Numbered from the stretch's first letter, positions 1-8,149 are shown. The stretch: 64,000 bases of DNA from Mycolicibacterium komossense (GCF_025822605.1 NZ_JACKTY010000028.1:124555-188554); one strand, 5' to 3'. Notes: generated by a model from the letters alone, not told the origin. Numbers and translations: made by a program.

Positions 1-163
1 GCGAGATTGTGCCGGTGTGAAGAAATTCAAATGCCTCGGCCAGGCTCGTTTTTCCTTGGCTGTTGTCTGCGTGGATGACCGTCAACCCAGCGCTTAGCTC
101 AACCCGCTGCGGCTCGACACCGTATGACCGAAACCCACAGACTTCGATGTACGAGATCGTCAA
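1..163 (-). CDS. N-terminus of a RecF/SMC-like AAA ATPase (cut by left edge)
   Basis: The reverse strand is open from a TTG codon at 163-161 to the window edge. The 54 visible residues end in a P-loop, ADNSQGKTSLAEAFEFL, preceded by a GFRSYG segment and a short beta strand (LTVIH), the usual N-terminal layout of the RecF/RecN/SMC-type (AAA_23) ATPases. The first glycine of the Walker A pattern is replaced by alanine. The TTG overlaps the TGA stop of the 66-residue upstream gene (TTGA), so the two are probably translationally coupled. The remaining Walker B, coiled coil and any nuclease domain lie outside the window, so whether this is an anti-phage ATPase, a repair factor or an element-maintenance protein cannot be decided here. 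Confidence 0.7.
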   Translation of the reverse strand, partial: MTISYIEVCGFRSYGVEPQRVELSAGLTVIHADNSQGKTSLAEAFEFLHTGTIS

Positions 164-360
164 GAGCGTGCCTTACCCGTGGAGTTTTCCCGCTCGTCGG
201 GCCCGTCCCAACCGCTGGCAATCTTTCGAAGGTTCGCTTGAGCTTCCGGCAGAGAAGCGGCTGAAAACGCTGCCACCAATTGGGCTGCGTCCGAGTCCTT
301 TTCGAGCAACTGAGCGAGCTTGTCCAGGTTAGGTATGAGGTCATTCATCGAATTCTCCAT
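160..360 (-). CDS. 66-residue hypothetical protein coupled to the ATPase
   Basis: A small acidic, helix-rich protein; the ATG at 360 is used here, with a second in-frame ATG at 348. Its N-terminal half (PNLDKLAQLL, AAQLVAAF) is amphipathic and alanine-rich, with no cysteines, membrane span or signal peptide. Its stop overlaps the TTG start of the ATPase by four bases and it follows the zinc-ribbon gene by 92 bases, so it belongs to the same reverse-strand operon. No family is recognised. Coupling suggests it acts with the ATPase, for instance as a partner or regulator, but that is inference. Confidence 0.5.
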   Translation of the reverse strand: MENSMNDLIPNLDKLAQLLEKDSDAAQLVAAFSAASLPEAQANLRKIASGWDGPDERENSTGKARS

Positions 361-452
361 CTTGATTCGGCGCCGTCTGCAAGCGCTTCGCTAGCCAACC
401 GGCCCACCGCCACTTGGCCCGGGAACACGCAGTGGTAGCCGTGTAGCGATCC

Positions 453-1421
453 TCACGTTTGCGCGCCTGGGGACTTCTGAGGTGTTGAGCCAGCCGGGTT
501 TTCGCTGTCGTCGTGGTCGTGGTGCAGGCGGTCGCATAGCCCGAGACCGGGGCCCGTCAAGTACCCCTCAAGATCAGCGTCTTTAAAGTGTTCTGCCCAC
601 GACGTGTACGTTGGCTCCGACCGCCAGTTGCAGGCACCGCAGACCGTGGACTCGTAAAACCCTTCGCGAGAGTCATCTTTTACGATGTCCTCCTCCAATT
701 TGTAAGATTCGCACCTCGGGCACCGCTCAGGTTCTCCATCTTCGTGTCGGCGGATCAATTTGCCGAGACTCCCAAGAACATGCGCTGTAGCTTCGAGCAC
801 GAGATCTGCGTCGTATTCGTTTGCGTTACTGTTGTGTTGGAGCCACACGGTTAGGTCCCAAGTCTTCTCGGCGAGCGCCTTCATGTAAGACCGCATGCGT
901 CCTTCGGTGAGGCGGTCGGCGAAGATATTCGCCCAGCCTTTGAAGTCCGCGGCCTTCGGCCGTTCGGCGATTTCACCAACCCATTCTGAGTCAGCGTGTT
1001 CTTTGGCCACTGCGATAAGTGCGTCTCGGCATTTGATGCCGACTGCCTGGTAGTCCTCGGCTTCCGTCGCCTCGTTCATAGCCTGAAGTGCCTGACGATA
1101 ACGACGCCAAGACGTCGGAACGTGTTCTTCGTCCTCGTCCGCAAGTTCCGATCGGCTACGTTCAGCCATCATTACGCCAAGTCCGATATGAAATGTCAAT
1201 GCGTGTTCGGCCTTTGGGAAATCCGTCTGTAGGTAGAGGTTGGTCGGGTCGGTGACCACCCACCATCGCGTCGATGCGCCATGGACGTCGTAGATTTCGT
1301 GGGTACGACCAAGGACACGTTGCGACCCAATCTTCTGGACCAACCCGGCTTGGTCGTCATCGGGTGACTGGGTATTGACGTAGTCCCGGATGTAACGCTC
1401 TTCACTCTCAGTTAGATCCAT
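453..1421 (-). CDS. Zinc-ribbon hypothetical protein, probable cargo of the integrative element
   Basis: 322 residues from ATG 1421; an AAGGAG element lies about 11 bases upstream, and this start gives a 14-base overlap with the preceding gene, the same overlap seen one gene earlier. A longer open frame upstream is just a shadow of that gene. The N-terminal part contains WWVVTDPTNLYLQTDF, the middle is mostly helical (CRDALIAVAKEH, KALAEKTWDLTVWLQH), and the C-terminal part carries a CPRC...CGAC pair that should bind one zinc ion. Proteins of this type sit beside ATPase genes in accessory islands of actinobacteria; a HEPN-like role for the helical part is possible but not shown. Function unknown. 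Confidence 0.6.
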   Translation of the reverse strand: MDLTESEERYIRDYVNTQSPDDDQAGLVQKIGSQRVLGRTHEIYDVHGASTRWWVVTDPTNLYLQTDFPKAEHALTFHIGLGVMMAERSRSELADEDEEHVPTSWRRYRQALQAMNEATEAEDYQAVGIKCRDALIAVAKEHADSEWVGEIAERPKAADFKGWANIFADRLTEGRMRSYMKALAEKTWDLTVWLQHNSNANEYDADLVLEATAHVLGSLGKLIRRHEDGEPERCPRCESYKLEEDIVKDDSREGFYESTVCGACNWRSEPTYTSWAEHFKDADLEGYLTGPGLGLCDRLHHDHDDSENPAGSTPQKSPGAQT

Positions 1422-2949
1422 CAGTCCGTTCACTCCTTGACGGTGCCGCGTTTCGCGAACTTGCGTAGTTTGCCCAGGTCGTCCCGGCCAGATCCGCGTG
1501 TTTCTGGGTGACTTGATCGCTGTAGCCGAGCATTTCGGCGACCAGGGGAGCGGGGATTTCGGAGACGAGAGTTTGGAGGGCGGTGTTGCGCGCACCTTGC
1601 AGGTTTATGCCGACTCCCCGTAGTCGCATCATGACGGCCTGCGGATCAATGTGCCGACCGGGTCGGCTACTCGGGAAGAGCCACGGTGTGCCTACTGCTC
1701 CGCCGGTGGTACGCAGGTTGGGGCGATGGCGAAGGTGGTAGTTCAGTTGGGAGGCGAATGGCTCGGGGACGGGGATGGGGTCCTTACCGAGCGCGATCCG
1801 GGTCTCTCCATCGGCTTGAGATATCGCAGTGGACTGCAGGGCCGCGATCTTGGTCAGCGGCTGGGCGTAGAGGAGTAGCAGGACGCCGGCAACCCGGTAG
1901 GGAAGGCTCTCGGAGTCGCCAGTGAGCAGTTCCTTGAGCCATGCCAGGCGTTGGTCTTGGGTGATCGTCGGACTGGTTTTCGCGTCTCGGAAACCGATCT
2001 GGACCGCGACGTTGATCTTGCTCTTCTTCGCCCAGATGAAGAAGGTCCGGATCAGATGGCGGGTAGTCGGACCAGAGGCGAGGTACTCGTCGACATCTTG
2101 TTGTGTGCAGTCAGCGACGGTGCACTGGTGTGTCTGTTCGAGCCAGGTGAGGAACTTTACGGTCTCGGTGATCTCTTGCTTCGCCGAACGTTTTGGGCCG
2201 TCGGATGATTGGCCGGGTCTAGATTCGCTGCGCAGGCGTCGGAGATGGTGCCAGGTCGCGAATTGCTCGACCGGAGTGCGAACCGTCGGGGAGTCGATCG
2301 CGTCGATTTTGGCGGCCAGCCAGACTTCGAAGCGCGCCAGGTGTTCGTCGCGTTGTGGGAGCAGTCCGTGGTGTTGCAGGAGGCTGCGCAGGTGATCGAT
2401 ATGGCGGCCGGAACCTGCCGCAGTAAGGCCGTCGTGGGTCAGTGATATTGCGCCGGAGTTGATTCCGCCAAGTAGCTCCAGCACTTGTTGATTGCGCTTC
2501 CAGGTCAGAATGCTCTCGGGTCGCTCCACTGCGCAGAGTACTTCGATGAGTGCTTGCATGGCGGACAAGTCGGCGGGATCGTGCAGCAGAATCTTGCACA
2601 GGTCCTCGCGCAGGGCGCAGCGGGCGCACCGGCCGCGGCGGTAGATCTCGCCTTCGCCATGGCAGGTCCTGCAGGTGAAGTCGCCCGGAATGCCGGCGCA
2701 CGTCAGGCAGACCGGGCGCGAGTCGGTGTCGTCAGTTCGGCCAGGAAGGACGCCGTCGTGTCCACAGTTGGGACAAATGCCGTGGGTGCGCATCGCGGTG
2801 TAGAAGCAGCTGTGGCAGAGCTGATCTCCAGGCCAGTAGACCCGCAGCTTGTTGGCCATTCGGTGGCATCGGCTGCATTCGAGGGCGCCGGTAGTGACGC
2901 GTGGTCGACCGCGGGTAGTGGATCGCGGTGTGGGGTTAATCGTTGCCAT
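1408..2949 (-). CDS. Zinc-ribbon protein with degenerate tyrosine-recombinase domain
   Basis: 513 residues. The first 120 residues hold repeated cysteine pairs (CSRC, CHSC, CPNC, CLTC, CRTC, CARC), i.e. several zinc ribbons. After about residue 250 the protein looks like a phage-integrase fold: a helical core-binding region (FLTWLEQ...VDEYL) and a catalytic-like region ending in GARNTAL, LGYSDQVTQKHADLAG and WANYAS. Compared with active enzymes, the first arginine is missing, the HxxR box is QGAR, and the GH box is GY, although a tyrosine remains in place near the end. It is therefore probably a DNA-binding partner rather than an independent recombinase. It overlaps the XRE gene by 14 bases and the next gene by 14 bases. 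Confidence 0.75.
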   Translation of the reverse strand: MATINPTPRSTTRGRPRVTTGALECSRCHRMANKLRVYWPGDQLCHSCFYTAMRTHGICPNCGHDGVLPGRTDDTDSRPVCLTCAGIPGDFTCRTCHGEGEIYRRGRCARCALREDLCKILLHDPADLSAMQALIEVLCAVERPESILTWKRNQQVLELLGGINSGAISLTHDGLTAAGSGRHIDHLRSLLQHHGLLPQRDEHLARFEVWLAAKIDAIDSPTVRTPVEQFATWHHLRRLRSESRPGQSSDGPKRSAKQEITETVKFLTWLEQTHQCTVADCTQQDVDEYLASGPTTRHLIRTFFIWAKKSKINVAVQIGFRDAKTSPTITQDQRLAWLKELLTGDSESLPYRVAGVLLLLYAQPLTKIAALQSTAISQADGETRIALGKDPIPVPEPFASQLNYHLRHRPNLRTTGGAVGTPWLFPSSRPGRHIDPQAVMMRLRGVGINLQGARNTALQTLVSEIPAPLVAEMLGYSDQVTQKHADLAGTTWANYASSRNAAPSRSERTDGSN

Positions 2950-3283
2950 CGGTGATGACTCGTGCTCGTCGGGGTCGGATGGACTTGTTGAGTTCGACGA
3001 CGTTGGGTGGTGCAGTTGTGCCCGAGGCGGTCTTCTTCTTGCGAGCGTCGGTGGCCGTGACGGTGACGAGATCTTCGACGCCGCAACCGAGGATGTCGCA
3101 CAGTGCTGCCATCAACTGCAGGGCTACGCGTTCGGGACGTTGGTGCACGATGCGGTAGACCTGTGGCCGGGACAGCTGTATTCCGCGTTCAGCGAGGCGG
3201 GGGATGAGGTCGGTGCTGTTGTGCATGCCGTGCGCGGCCATCAGCTCGGCGAGGCGCCAGGTGTAGTCGACGTCGCGTTTCAC
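2936..3283 (-). CDS. XRE-family helix-turn-helix regulator
   Basis: 115 residues from a GTG start that overlaps the stop of the recombinase gene (GTGA). Residues about 8-70 form a Cro/C1-type helix-turn-helix (LAELMAAHGM...LSRPQVYRIV...LMAALCDILG), a version common in actinobacterial regulators; the C-terminus is a basic tail (ARKKKTASG). Placed between two recombinase-type genes in one overlapping operon, it most likely controls excision or expression of the element, or acts as its directionality factor. Palindromes upstream of the operon (4403-4416, 4616-4628) are candidate binding sites. Confidence 0.8.
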   Translation of the reverse strand: MKRDVDYTWRLAELMAAHGMHNSTDLIPRLAERGIQLSRPQVYRIVHQRPERVALQLMAALCDILGCGVEDLVTVTATDARKKKTASGTTAPPNVVELNKSIRPRRARVITDGND

Positions 3284-4383
3284 GATGTCTCTTCGCCGAA
3301 GGAGAGAGCATCTTTGATGGTCTGGTCCAGGACGCGGCGCAGAGTACGGGTGCGGAAGTCACTTGAGACGCCCGTGTAGAGCGAGGTGGTGCTCGCGTAC
3401 TCGTGGCCGGCCTGGTCCTGCACGAACTTGGCGTCCCAACCGTCTTCGATGAGGTGGGTAATGTAAGAACGCCGAAACGAGTGCAGATCCAGGCCAGCGG
3501 AGAGCTCGAGGTCGTTGCAGTACCGCCGAAATCTGCGCAGCAGCGTCCGTTCGGCAACCAGAGCGCCGCGCTCACTGGGGAACAGGTCGATGCCGTCGTC
3601 GAGGTAGGGCTGACCGTGAGTGAGCCAGTCACTGATGATGTCAGGCGTCCAGTCGAACACCGTCAGAACGGTCCTCCGCTTGGGTGGGGAGCCTTTCTTG
3701 GCCTTGCCGTAGCGGACCTTCACTACGCCGTAGCGGCCGAACTCCGGTGCGTGTGGGTTGCGGGAGAAGTCGACGGTCTGAAGGTGCCGCAGCTCGTTGA
3801 AGCGCACTCCGTAGGAGTAGGCGACCTTGAACATCACCGCATCGCGGTAGGCCGGTAACCAGCCCTTCTTCTTCGAGTTGGCGATCAGCGTGACCTGATC
3901 GTCGGCGTGGTCGAAGAAGTCCTGCAGCTCCCGTTTGGTGAAGGGCCGCTTCTCAGGGTCTTGTTCGTTGTCCTGGACGTGGGTGGCGGTGTTCCAGGCG
4001 AAGAACACCTGTGCCGGGTGCGTGCCGAATCGTTGCTCGCAGACTCGGTCCCAGCCGTAGTCGGGATCAGCGATGTAGGAGCAGAACAACCGTAGGCCGT
4101 TCTGATAGCCGCGGATCGTGGATTGGCGGCGGCCCTTGATGCCACGCAGATCGGCGAAGAATTCCTCGACGATGGCCGGTGTCCACGACCAAGGGAACTC
4201 GTTGGTGTGCGCGATGAACCGGCGAACCAGGCCGATACGGCCGTCGATGGTGTCGTGGTCGAGGTTGCGGCACAGTTGCTGGTTGCGCCAGCCGTCCAAC
4301 ATTTCCTCGACCGTTTGGACCTCAGGATGCAGCAGCGGAACGGAACCAACCAGGAACACGCGACCGCTCTTATCGACGGGCAA
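3280..4383 (-). CDS. Tyrosine recombinase/integrase (XerC/D-like)
   Basis: 367 residues. A SAM-like core-binding domain occupies about residues 20-130 and the catalytic domain follows. The full catalytic set is visible: arginine in YGVRFNELRHL, lysine in the beta-hairpin VRYGKAKKG, HSFRRS, AGHEY and the nucleophile region SLYTGVS. A TTG start is chosen because a GGGAGG Shine-Dalgarno lies about six bases upstream and no ATG is available in frame nearby. It is the first gene of a reverse-strand operon with the XRE protein and the zinc-ribbon recombinase-like protein. This arrangement recalls integrative elements that carry several adjacent recombinase genes plus a small regulator (for example GInt-type islands). 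Confidence 0.9.
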   Translation of the reverse strand: MPVDKSGRVFLVGSVPLLHPEVQTVEEMLDGWRNQQLCRNLDHDTIDGRIGLVRRFIAHTNEFPWSWTPAIVEEFFADLRGIKGRRQSTIRGYQNGLRLFCSYIADPDYGWDRVCEQRFGTHPAQVFFAWNTATHVQDNEQDPEKRPFTKRELQDFFDHADDQVTLIANSKKKGWLPAYRDAVMFKVAYSYGVRFNELRHLQTVDFSRNPHAPEFGRYGVVKVRYGKAKKGSPPKRRTVLTVFDWTPDIISDWLTHGQPYLDDGIDLFPSERGALVAERTLLRRFRRYCNDLELSAGLDLHSFRRSYITHLIEDGWDAKFVQDQAGHEYASTTSLYTGVSSDFRTRTLRRVLDQTIKDALSFGEETS

Positions 4384-4677
4384 TTCGGCCTCCCGGACGT
4401 CTCATCTGATGCATCATTGAATCATCTACTGAATCATTACCACATCGGGCCTGGTAGGTCCATCGTGAAACGAACGTTGATAGGCGCGTGTCGCGACAAC
4501 TGCACCGGAAGGAGGTGGCGAGAACCTGGCGCAATCCACTGAACCTGTTGGCGTCAAGGCGCTTTGGCAACTCGACCCAACACTGCGGGTGAGGGGCCGC
4601 TCAAAGCGTTCCTGATTCATCAGATGAAAACGGCGTACATGAGTTGACATAATGTAGCTTATCGGCAATAAACTAAT

Positions 4678-4710
4678 GCGAGTTGCATGAGGTGCAAGGA
4701 CTCGCACCTC
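4678..4710. repeat. Nested inverted repeats, candidate attachment core
   Basis: Three overlapping dyads share this stretch: GCGAGT (4678-4683) with ACTCGC (4700-4705); TTGCA (4683-4687) with TGCAA (4693-4697) around a five-base TGAGG spacer; and GAGGTGC (4689-4695) with GCACCTC (4704-4710). The inner arrangement of two arms around a short spacer resembles a tyrosine-recombinase core site, and it lies about 300 bases upstream of the integrase gene. It could equally be an RNA switch with mutually exclusive hairpins. No second copy was found in the window, so the attachment-site reading is inference. Confidence 0.35.
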
Positions 4711-4824
4711 TGCGTGATGACAACGTCGGCGCAGCTGACACGCTTGACCCCTCCCGTTCTATCCAACGGCACCCCGTGTCATCTGTTGACCATTGCTCCA
4801 GCTCGACGAAGATTTCAATCACTT

Positions 4825-4840
4825 AATGAACGATTTCATT
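4825..4840. promoter_or_regulatory. AATGAA-N4-TTCATT dyad
   Basis: A perfect 6-4-6 inverted repeat in an AT-rich stretch far from the nearest confident gene start. It has the size of a dimeric regulator operator. Its regulator and target are unknown; the XRE protein of the neighbouring element is one candidate. Confidence 0.3.
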
Positions 4841-5274
4841 GTTAGGTGACGAGATGTCGATGGCAGTTCACTCAAGCTCACCAGCTAGACGAGGTGGGGC
4901 CGAAATTCGTGACGACGGTGGGGCCAAATCACTTGACGAAACGCAGCAGGCGGTAGTTTTCGGATGTGGGTACAGCGCCGGCTTTGTTCAGTGTCCACGG
5001 TGGCTATGTTCCTGTGGTGGTAACAGCGCTGGATTCCAATCCTGATGTGACAGGTTGTGCGTCACAGCCGTTTCGGCTGGGCTGACTTGACGGCCGCCAT
5101 ACTCGGGACTTCTTTGCCCGCAGGAACGGCCGCGGTCAGCCCCGCCGTGGATGACGCAAGGGGGGGCGTGACGAGTTCCGAGTTTGTTGCCGGCATTGAG
5201 TCGAGTGCGGCCTACTCCCCCCTCGATGCGGCTCGCTGTGCTTGCGTGGGCATGTCGGCGATGGCACCGATGCG

Positions 5275-7608
5275 ATGTTGAGCCGTTTGCGACGAGCCTG
5301 GGCGCCGGTACTGGGTTCGATTCGTTTCGACGGTCCGCTAGAGGCCGAGTACCGGGTCTATTTCGACCGGATAGGGCGCAGCGCGCGATCAGAGATGTGG
5401 CTGATCATGCTGGTGGTCATCACGATCGTGCTGATCTGCAACCGGGTGCTTCTGGATGTGCCGCCCGACGTGTTGCCGCTCGGTCGCTTCCTGGTCATCG
5501 GTGTGCTGGTTCCGATGGTGTTGCGCTGGTTCAGTGGCGATCGCAGTCCGCTGCGCAGGTGGTCTTCGGCGTTGTTCATCGCCTCGGTTTACATCGATAT
5601 CGGCGCAATGATGGCGCTGCGAGTCGCGTGCCTGGACAACGGTATCGACATCGTTCCGCTGGTTATGCCTATCGCGGTGCTCATGAGCCTGATCGTCGTG
5701 CAGATCCGGTTTGTGGTCCTGGCCCCAGCGATCCTGTTGGGATTGGTCGGCTTGGTCGGTGTCGAGTTACTGGTGCTAGATACCGATAGCAACGGGCTGT
5801 TCGACATCGCGGCCGCTGCCGCGATGGTCACGGTCGCTCTGCCCGCCGCCTATGACCTCGAACGCTGGACCCGCCTCGGCTGGCTGCGCCAGCGCGAGCT
5901 GGATCTTTTGACGAAGACAGATCCGCTCACCGGCCTGGCGAATCGGCGACATTTCAATGAGATCTTGCGGACCACGGTCGAATCCACTCGGCAGCGCGAC
6001 GGCGCCTTCGCACTCATGATTCTGGATGTCGATTACTTCAAGACCTACAACGATAAGTACGGTCACCCGGCCGGGGATGGGTGCCTGGCCGTGGTCGCCG
6101 AGCATCTCACGATGGCAACTGGAACCGACGGGTTCGTTGCGCGCCTCGGCGGCGAGGAGTTCGCCGTCTTGTGGTTCGATGGCGCAACGGCCGCCACGCG
6201 CGGAGAGCAATTGCGCCATGGCCTGGCGAATATCACGCTGGAACCGCTGCCTGGTGTCCCAACCACGATCACTGCATCTGCAGGACTTGCATGTATGGCG
6301 CCCGGCGACTCCGATATCGACAGCGTTGTCAGTGATTTGTTCGCGCGGGCGGACACCGCGCTGTATGAGGCCAAACGTGCCGGACGTGACTCGTTGATCG
6401 TGTTCGCCGGACAGGAACTTCGCGGTTCCCGCGATCGATACGATGACCCGACCGAACGTCAGCCTTCCACTGCGGGCGAGTTTGAGCTGCCGCGCTCGCT
6501 GCGCTTTGCGCCTGGTCCCGAATCGAAGTTCCAGGCGGTGTTCGCCGCCGAGGGACGCAGTGCACGCCGGCTCATCATGATCGGTCTGCTCGTCGTGATT
6601 GCGCTGCTGCTCATGTTTCAGACTCCGCTATTGAAGATTCCCCCTGAAGCCGACCGACTCGGCCGGCTCACACTCATCTTCGGGCTGACCCCGGGTGCAC
6701 TGCTGGCCTTGGTGGGCAACACCTGGACCCGCCTGAATCGTTGGTCGCCACAGCTCTACATCGCCGGGGTGGCAGTCATTCTGTCTGCCCAGATGGCCGA
6801 ACGAGTGGTACAGCTGCCCAAAGGCTACGACGTCGTGCCGCTGATCATGCCGCTGTCAGTTTTGTTGAGCCTGACCGTAGTCCAGATCCCTTTCACCATG
6901 CTGGCACCCGCTGCGCTGGCGGGACTGACTGGAATAGTGGCCGTCGAACTCACGGCTTTCCCGATCACCGGTAATCGGCTGCTCGCCGTCAGCGCCTGCA
7001 TCGTGATGGTGTCGGTGACACTGCGCTTCGCGTACAAACTCGAGCGCTCCCGACGGATCAGTTGGCTCGTCGATCAACGGTTGGACAGACTCGCCCGAGA
7101 AGACCCGTTGACCGGACTGCTCAACCGCAGACAATTCGATCAGTCGTTAAACGATCTGCTCCGGTCGGCCGTTCAGGCTGATAGGCAAGTCGCGTTCGCG
7201 ATTCTTGATATCGACTCATTCAAGGATTACAACGACGGATTGGGGCACCTCGCCGGCGATGAGTGCCTGCGCGTCGTGGGCCAGTACCTCACCGAGATGG
7301 CGGCCGCGGTCGGCGGGATCGCAGCACGGCTTGGCGGTGAAGAGTTCGCGATCGTCTGGATCGATACCAGCGGTGACGGTAGCGAACGAGCCGAACAGAT
7401 CCGGCAGGGTGTCCCGCAGCTGGGAATACGACCGGCGCCGGGAAGTCGCGCGGTGACTGTGTCAGCGGGAATCGTCGTCACACCCGCGCATCGGGATCCG
7501 GTCGAGTTGGCGGACGTGCTCCACCGGCAAGCAGACGCCGCCCTTTATGCCGCCAAAGATGCCGGCCGAGATCTCGCCGTCATCACTCACCTTCAGCCAT
7601 CTGAGTAG
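5275..7608 (+). CDS. Membrane diguanylate cyclase with two complete tandem modules
   Basis: 777 residues from ATG 5275; an upstream TTG at 5242 would add 11 residues and no clear Shine-Dalgarno decides. The protein is one module repeated twice. Each copy begins with a related amphipathic segment (EYRVYFDRIGRSAR; KFQAVFAAEGRSAR), continues with five or six membrane spans ending in (A/F)AY(D/K)LER, and ends with a GGDEF domain. Both catalytic loops are intact (ARLGGEEF in each) with DPLTGL(A/L)NRR and the metal-binding D(V/I)D-x-F-K nearby, so both should make cyclic di-GMP. Neither has the RxxD inhibitory site ahead of the loop. It likely senses a signal at the membrane. No EAL domain is present. 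Confidence 0.9.
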   Translation: MLSRLRRAWAPVLGSIRFDGPLEAEYRVYFDRIGRSARSEMWLIMLVVITIVLICNRVLLDVPPDVLPLGRFLVIGVLVPMVLRWFSGDRSPLRRWSSALFIASVYIDIGAMMALRVACLDNGIDIVPLVMPIAVLMSLIVVQIRFVVLAPAILLGLVGLVGVELLVLDTDSNGLFDIAAAAAMVTVALPAAYDLERWTRLGWLRQRELDLLTKTDPLTGLANRRHFNEILRTTVESTRQRDGAFALMILDVDYFKTYNDKYGHPAGDGCLAVVAEHLTMATGTDGFVARLGGEEFAVLWFDGATAATRGEQLRHGLANITLEPLPGVPTTITASAGLACMAPGDSDIDSVVSDLFARADTALYEAKRAGRDSLIVFAGQELRGSRDRYDDPTERQPSTAGEFELPRSLRFAPGPESKFQAVFAAEGRSARRLIMIGLLVVIALLLMFQTPLLKIPPEADRLGRLTLIFGLTPGALLALVGNTWTRLNRWSPQLYIAGVAVILSAQMAERVVQLPKGYDVVPLIMPLSVLLSLTVVQIPFTMLAPAALAGLTGIVAVELTAFPITGNRLLAVSACIVMVSVTLRFAYKLERSRRISWLVDQRLDRLAREDPLTGLLNRRQFDQSLNDLLRSAVQADRQVAFAILDIDSFKDYNDGLGHLAGDECLRVVGQYLTEMAAAVGGIAARLGGEEFAIVWIDTSGDGSERAEQIRQGVPQLGIRPAPGSRAVTVSAGIVVTPAHRDPVELADVLHRQADAALYAAKDAGRDLAVITHLQPSE

Positions 7609-7656
7609 GTCAAATCCGCACGCGCGGCTGCAGGGGTGCACTGTTGCCGGTACTGC

Positions 7657-8118
7657 TCATCCACTCGCCTGCAACTGGCAACGCGGGCAGAGGCCGTGCA
7701 GGGTGAGACCCGCCGTGGCGGACAGTGCAAATCTGCTGCCATCACTGGCATGCGCCAAGGCTTGGGAGAGTTGTTCGGCGGGAACCTCAATGACCTCGCC
7801 GCAGGAAGTGCACACCGCGTGGTGGTGAGCGTTAGCGGTCAGACCGTAGGTCGTGCGCTCGTGGACGGTGAGTGCGTGTAGCGCCCCGACGTCGACCAGG
7901 GTGGCCAGAGTTCGATAGACGGTGGTGAGATCTACGGGGTCGCCGCGCTCCTCGAGTAGTGCCACGATCTCCTGCGCGTTGAGGTGGCCTGCTTCCGGCA
8001 CCGCGAACAACACCGACGTCACGGCCAGCCGGGGCGCTGTGCACCGCAGACCGTGACGGCGCAGGATCGACCGCGCCTGCTCGACGCTGTGATCCGTAGC
8101 CGCGCTCCCTTTCGTCAT
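7657..8118 (-). CDS. Fur-family metalloregulator
   Basis: 153 residues, normal for the family. A winged helix (residues about 15-85, with AQEIVALL and TTVYRTLATL) is followed by the dimerisation domain with the metal site HHHAVC-TSC and a second cysteine pair, CPRC, near the C-terminus that should form the structural zinc site. It lies downstream of, and on the same strand as, the nickel/cobalt transporter genes, so a nickel-sensing (Nur-like) role is the best guess; zinc or iron sensing cannot be excluded. A dyad at 8150-8161, about 30 bases upstream of the start, is a candidate autoregulatory site. Confidence 0.85.
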   Translation of the reverse strand: MTKGSAATDHSVEQARSILRRHGLRCTAPRLAVTSVLFAVPEAGHLNAQEIVALLEERGDPVDLTTVYRTLATLVDVGALHALTVHERTTYGLTANAHHHAVCTSCGEVIEVPAEQLSQALAHASDGSRFALSATAGLTLHGLCPRCQLQASG

Positions 8119-8149
8119 GTTCGCAGTATGCCCCCTCTCCTAATATCTG

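Larger units (their letters stand above)
4384..5274. other. Gene-poor, palindrome-rich segment between the integrase operon and the diguanylate cyclase
   Basis: About 890 bases with no convincing gene. The part next to the integrase is more AT-rich than its surroundings and holds repeated short dyads: CATCTGATG at 4403-4411 overlapping TGATGCATCA at 4407-4416, TTCATC-A-GATGAA at 4616-4628, CATCTGTTG at 4780-4788, a nested dyad at 4678-4710, and AATGAA-CGAT-TTCATT at 4825-4840. Two TGAATCAT copies lie at 4417-4437. This is where the integrase promoter, regulator operators and the element's right attachment site would be expected. Open frames at 4839-5045 and 5057-5281 have no recognisable product. 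Confidence 0.5.

Noticed and set aside
4839..5281. Short plus-strand open frames before the diguanylate cyclase
   Set aside because: No family features or ribosome binding sites, and the last one overlaps the cyclase start.
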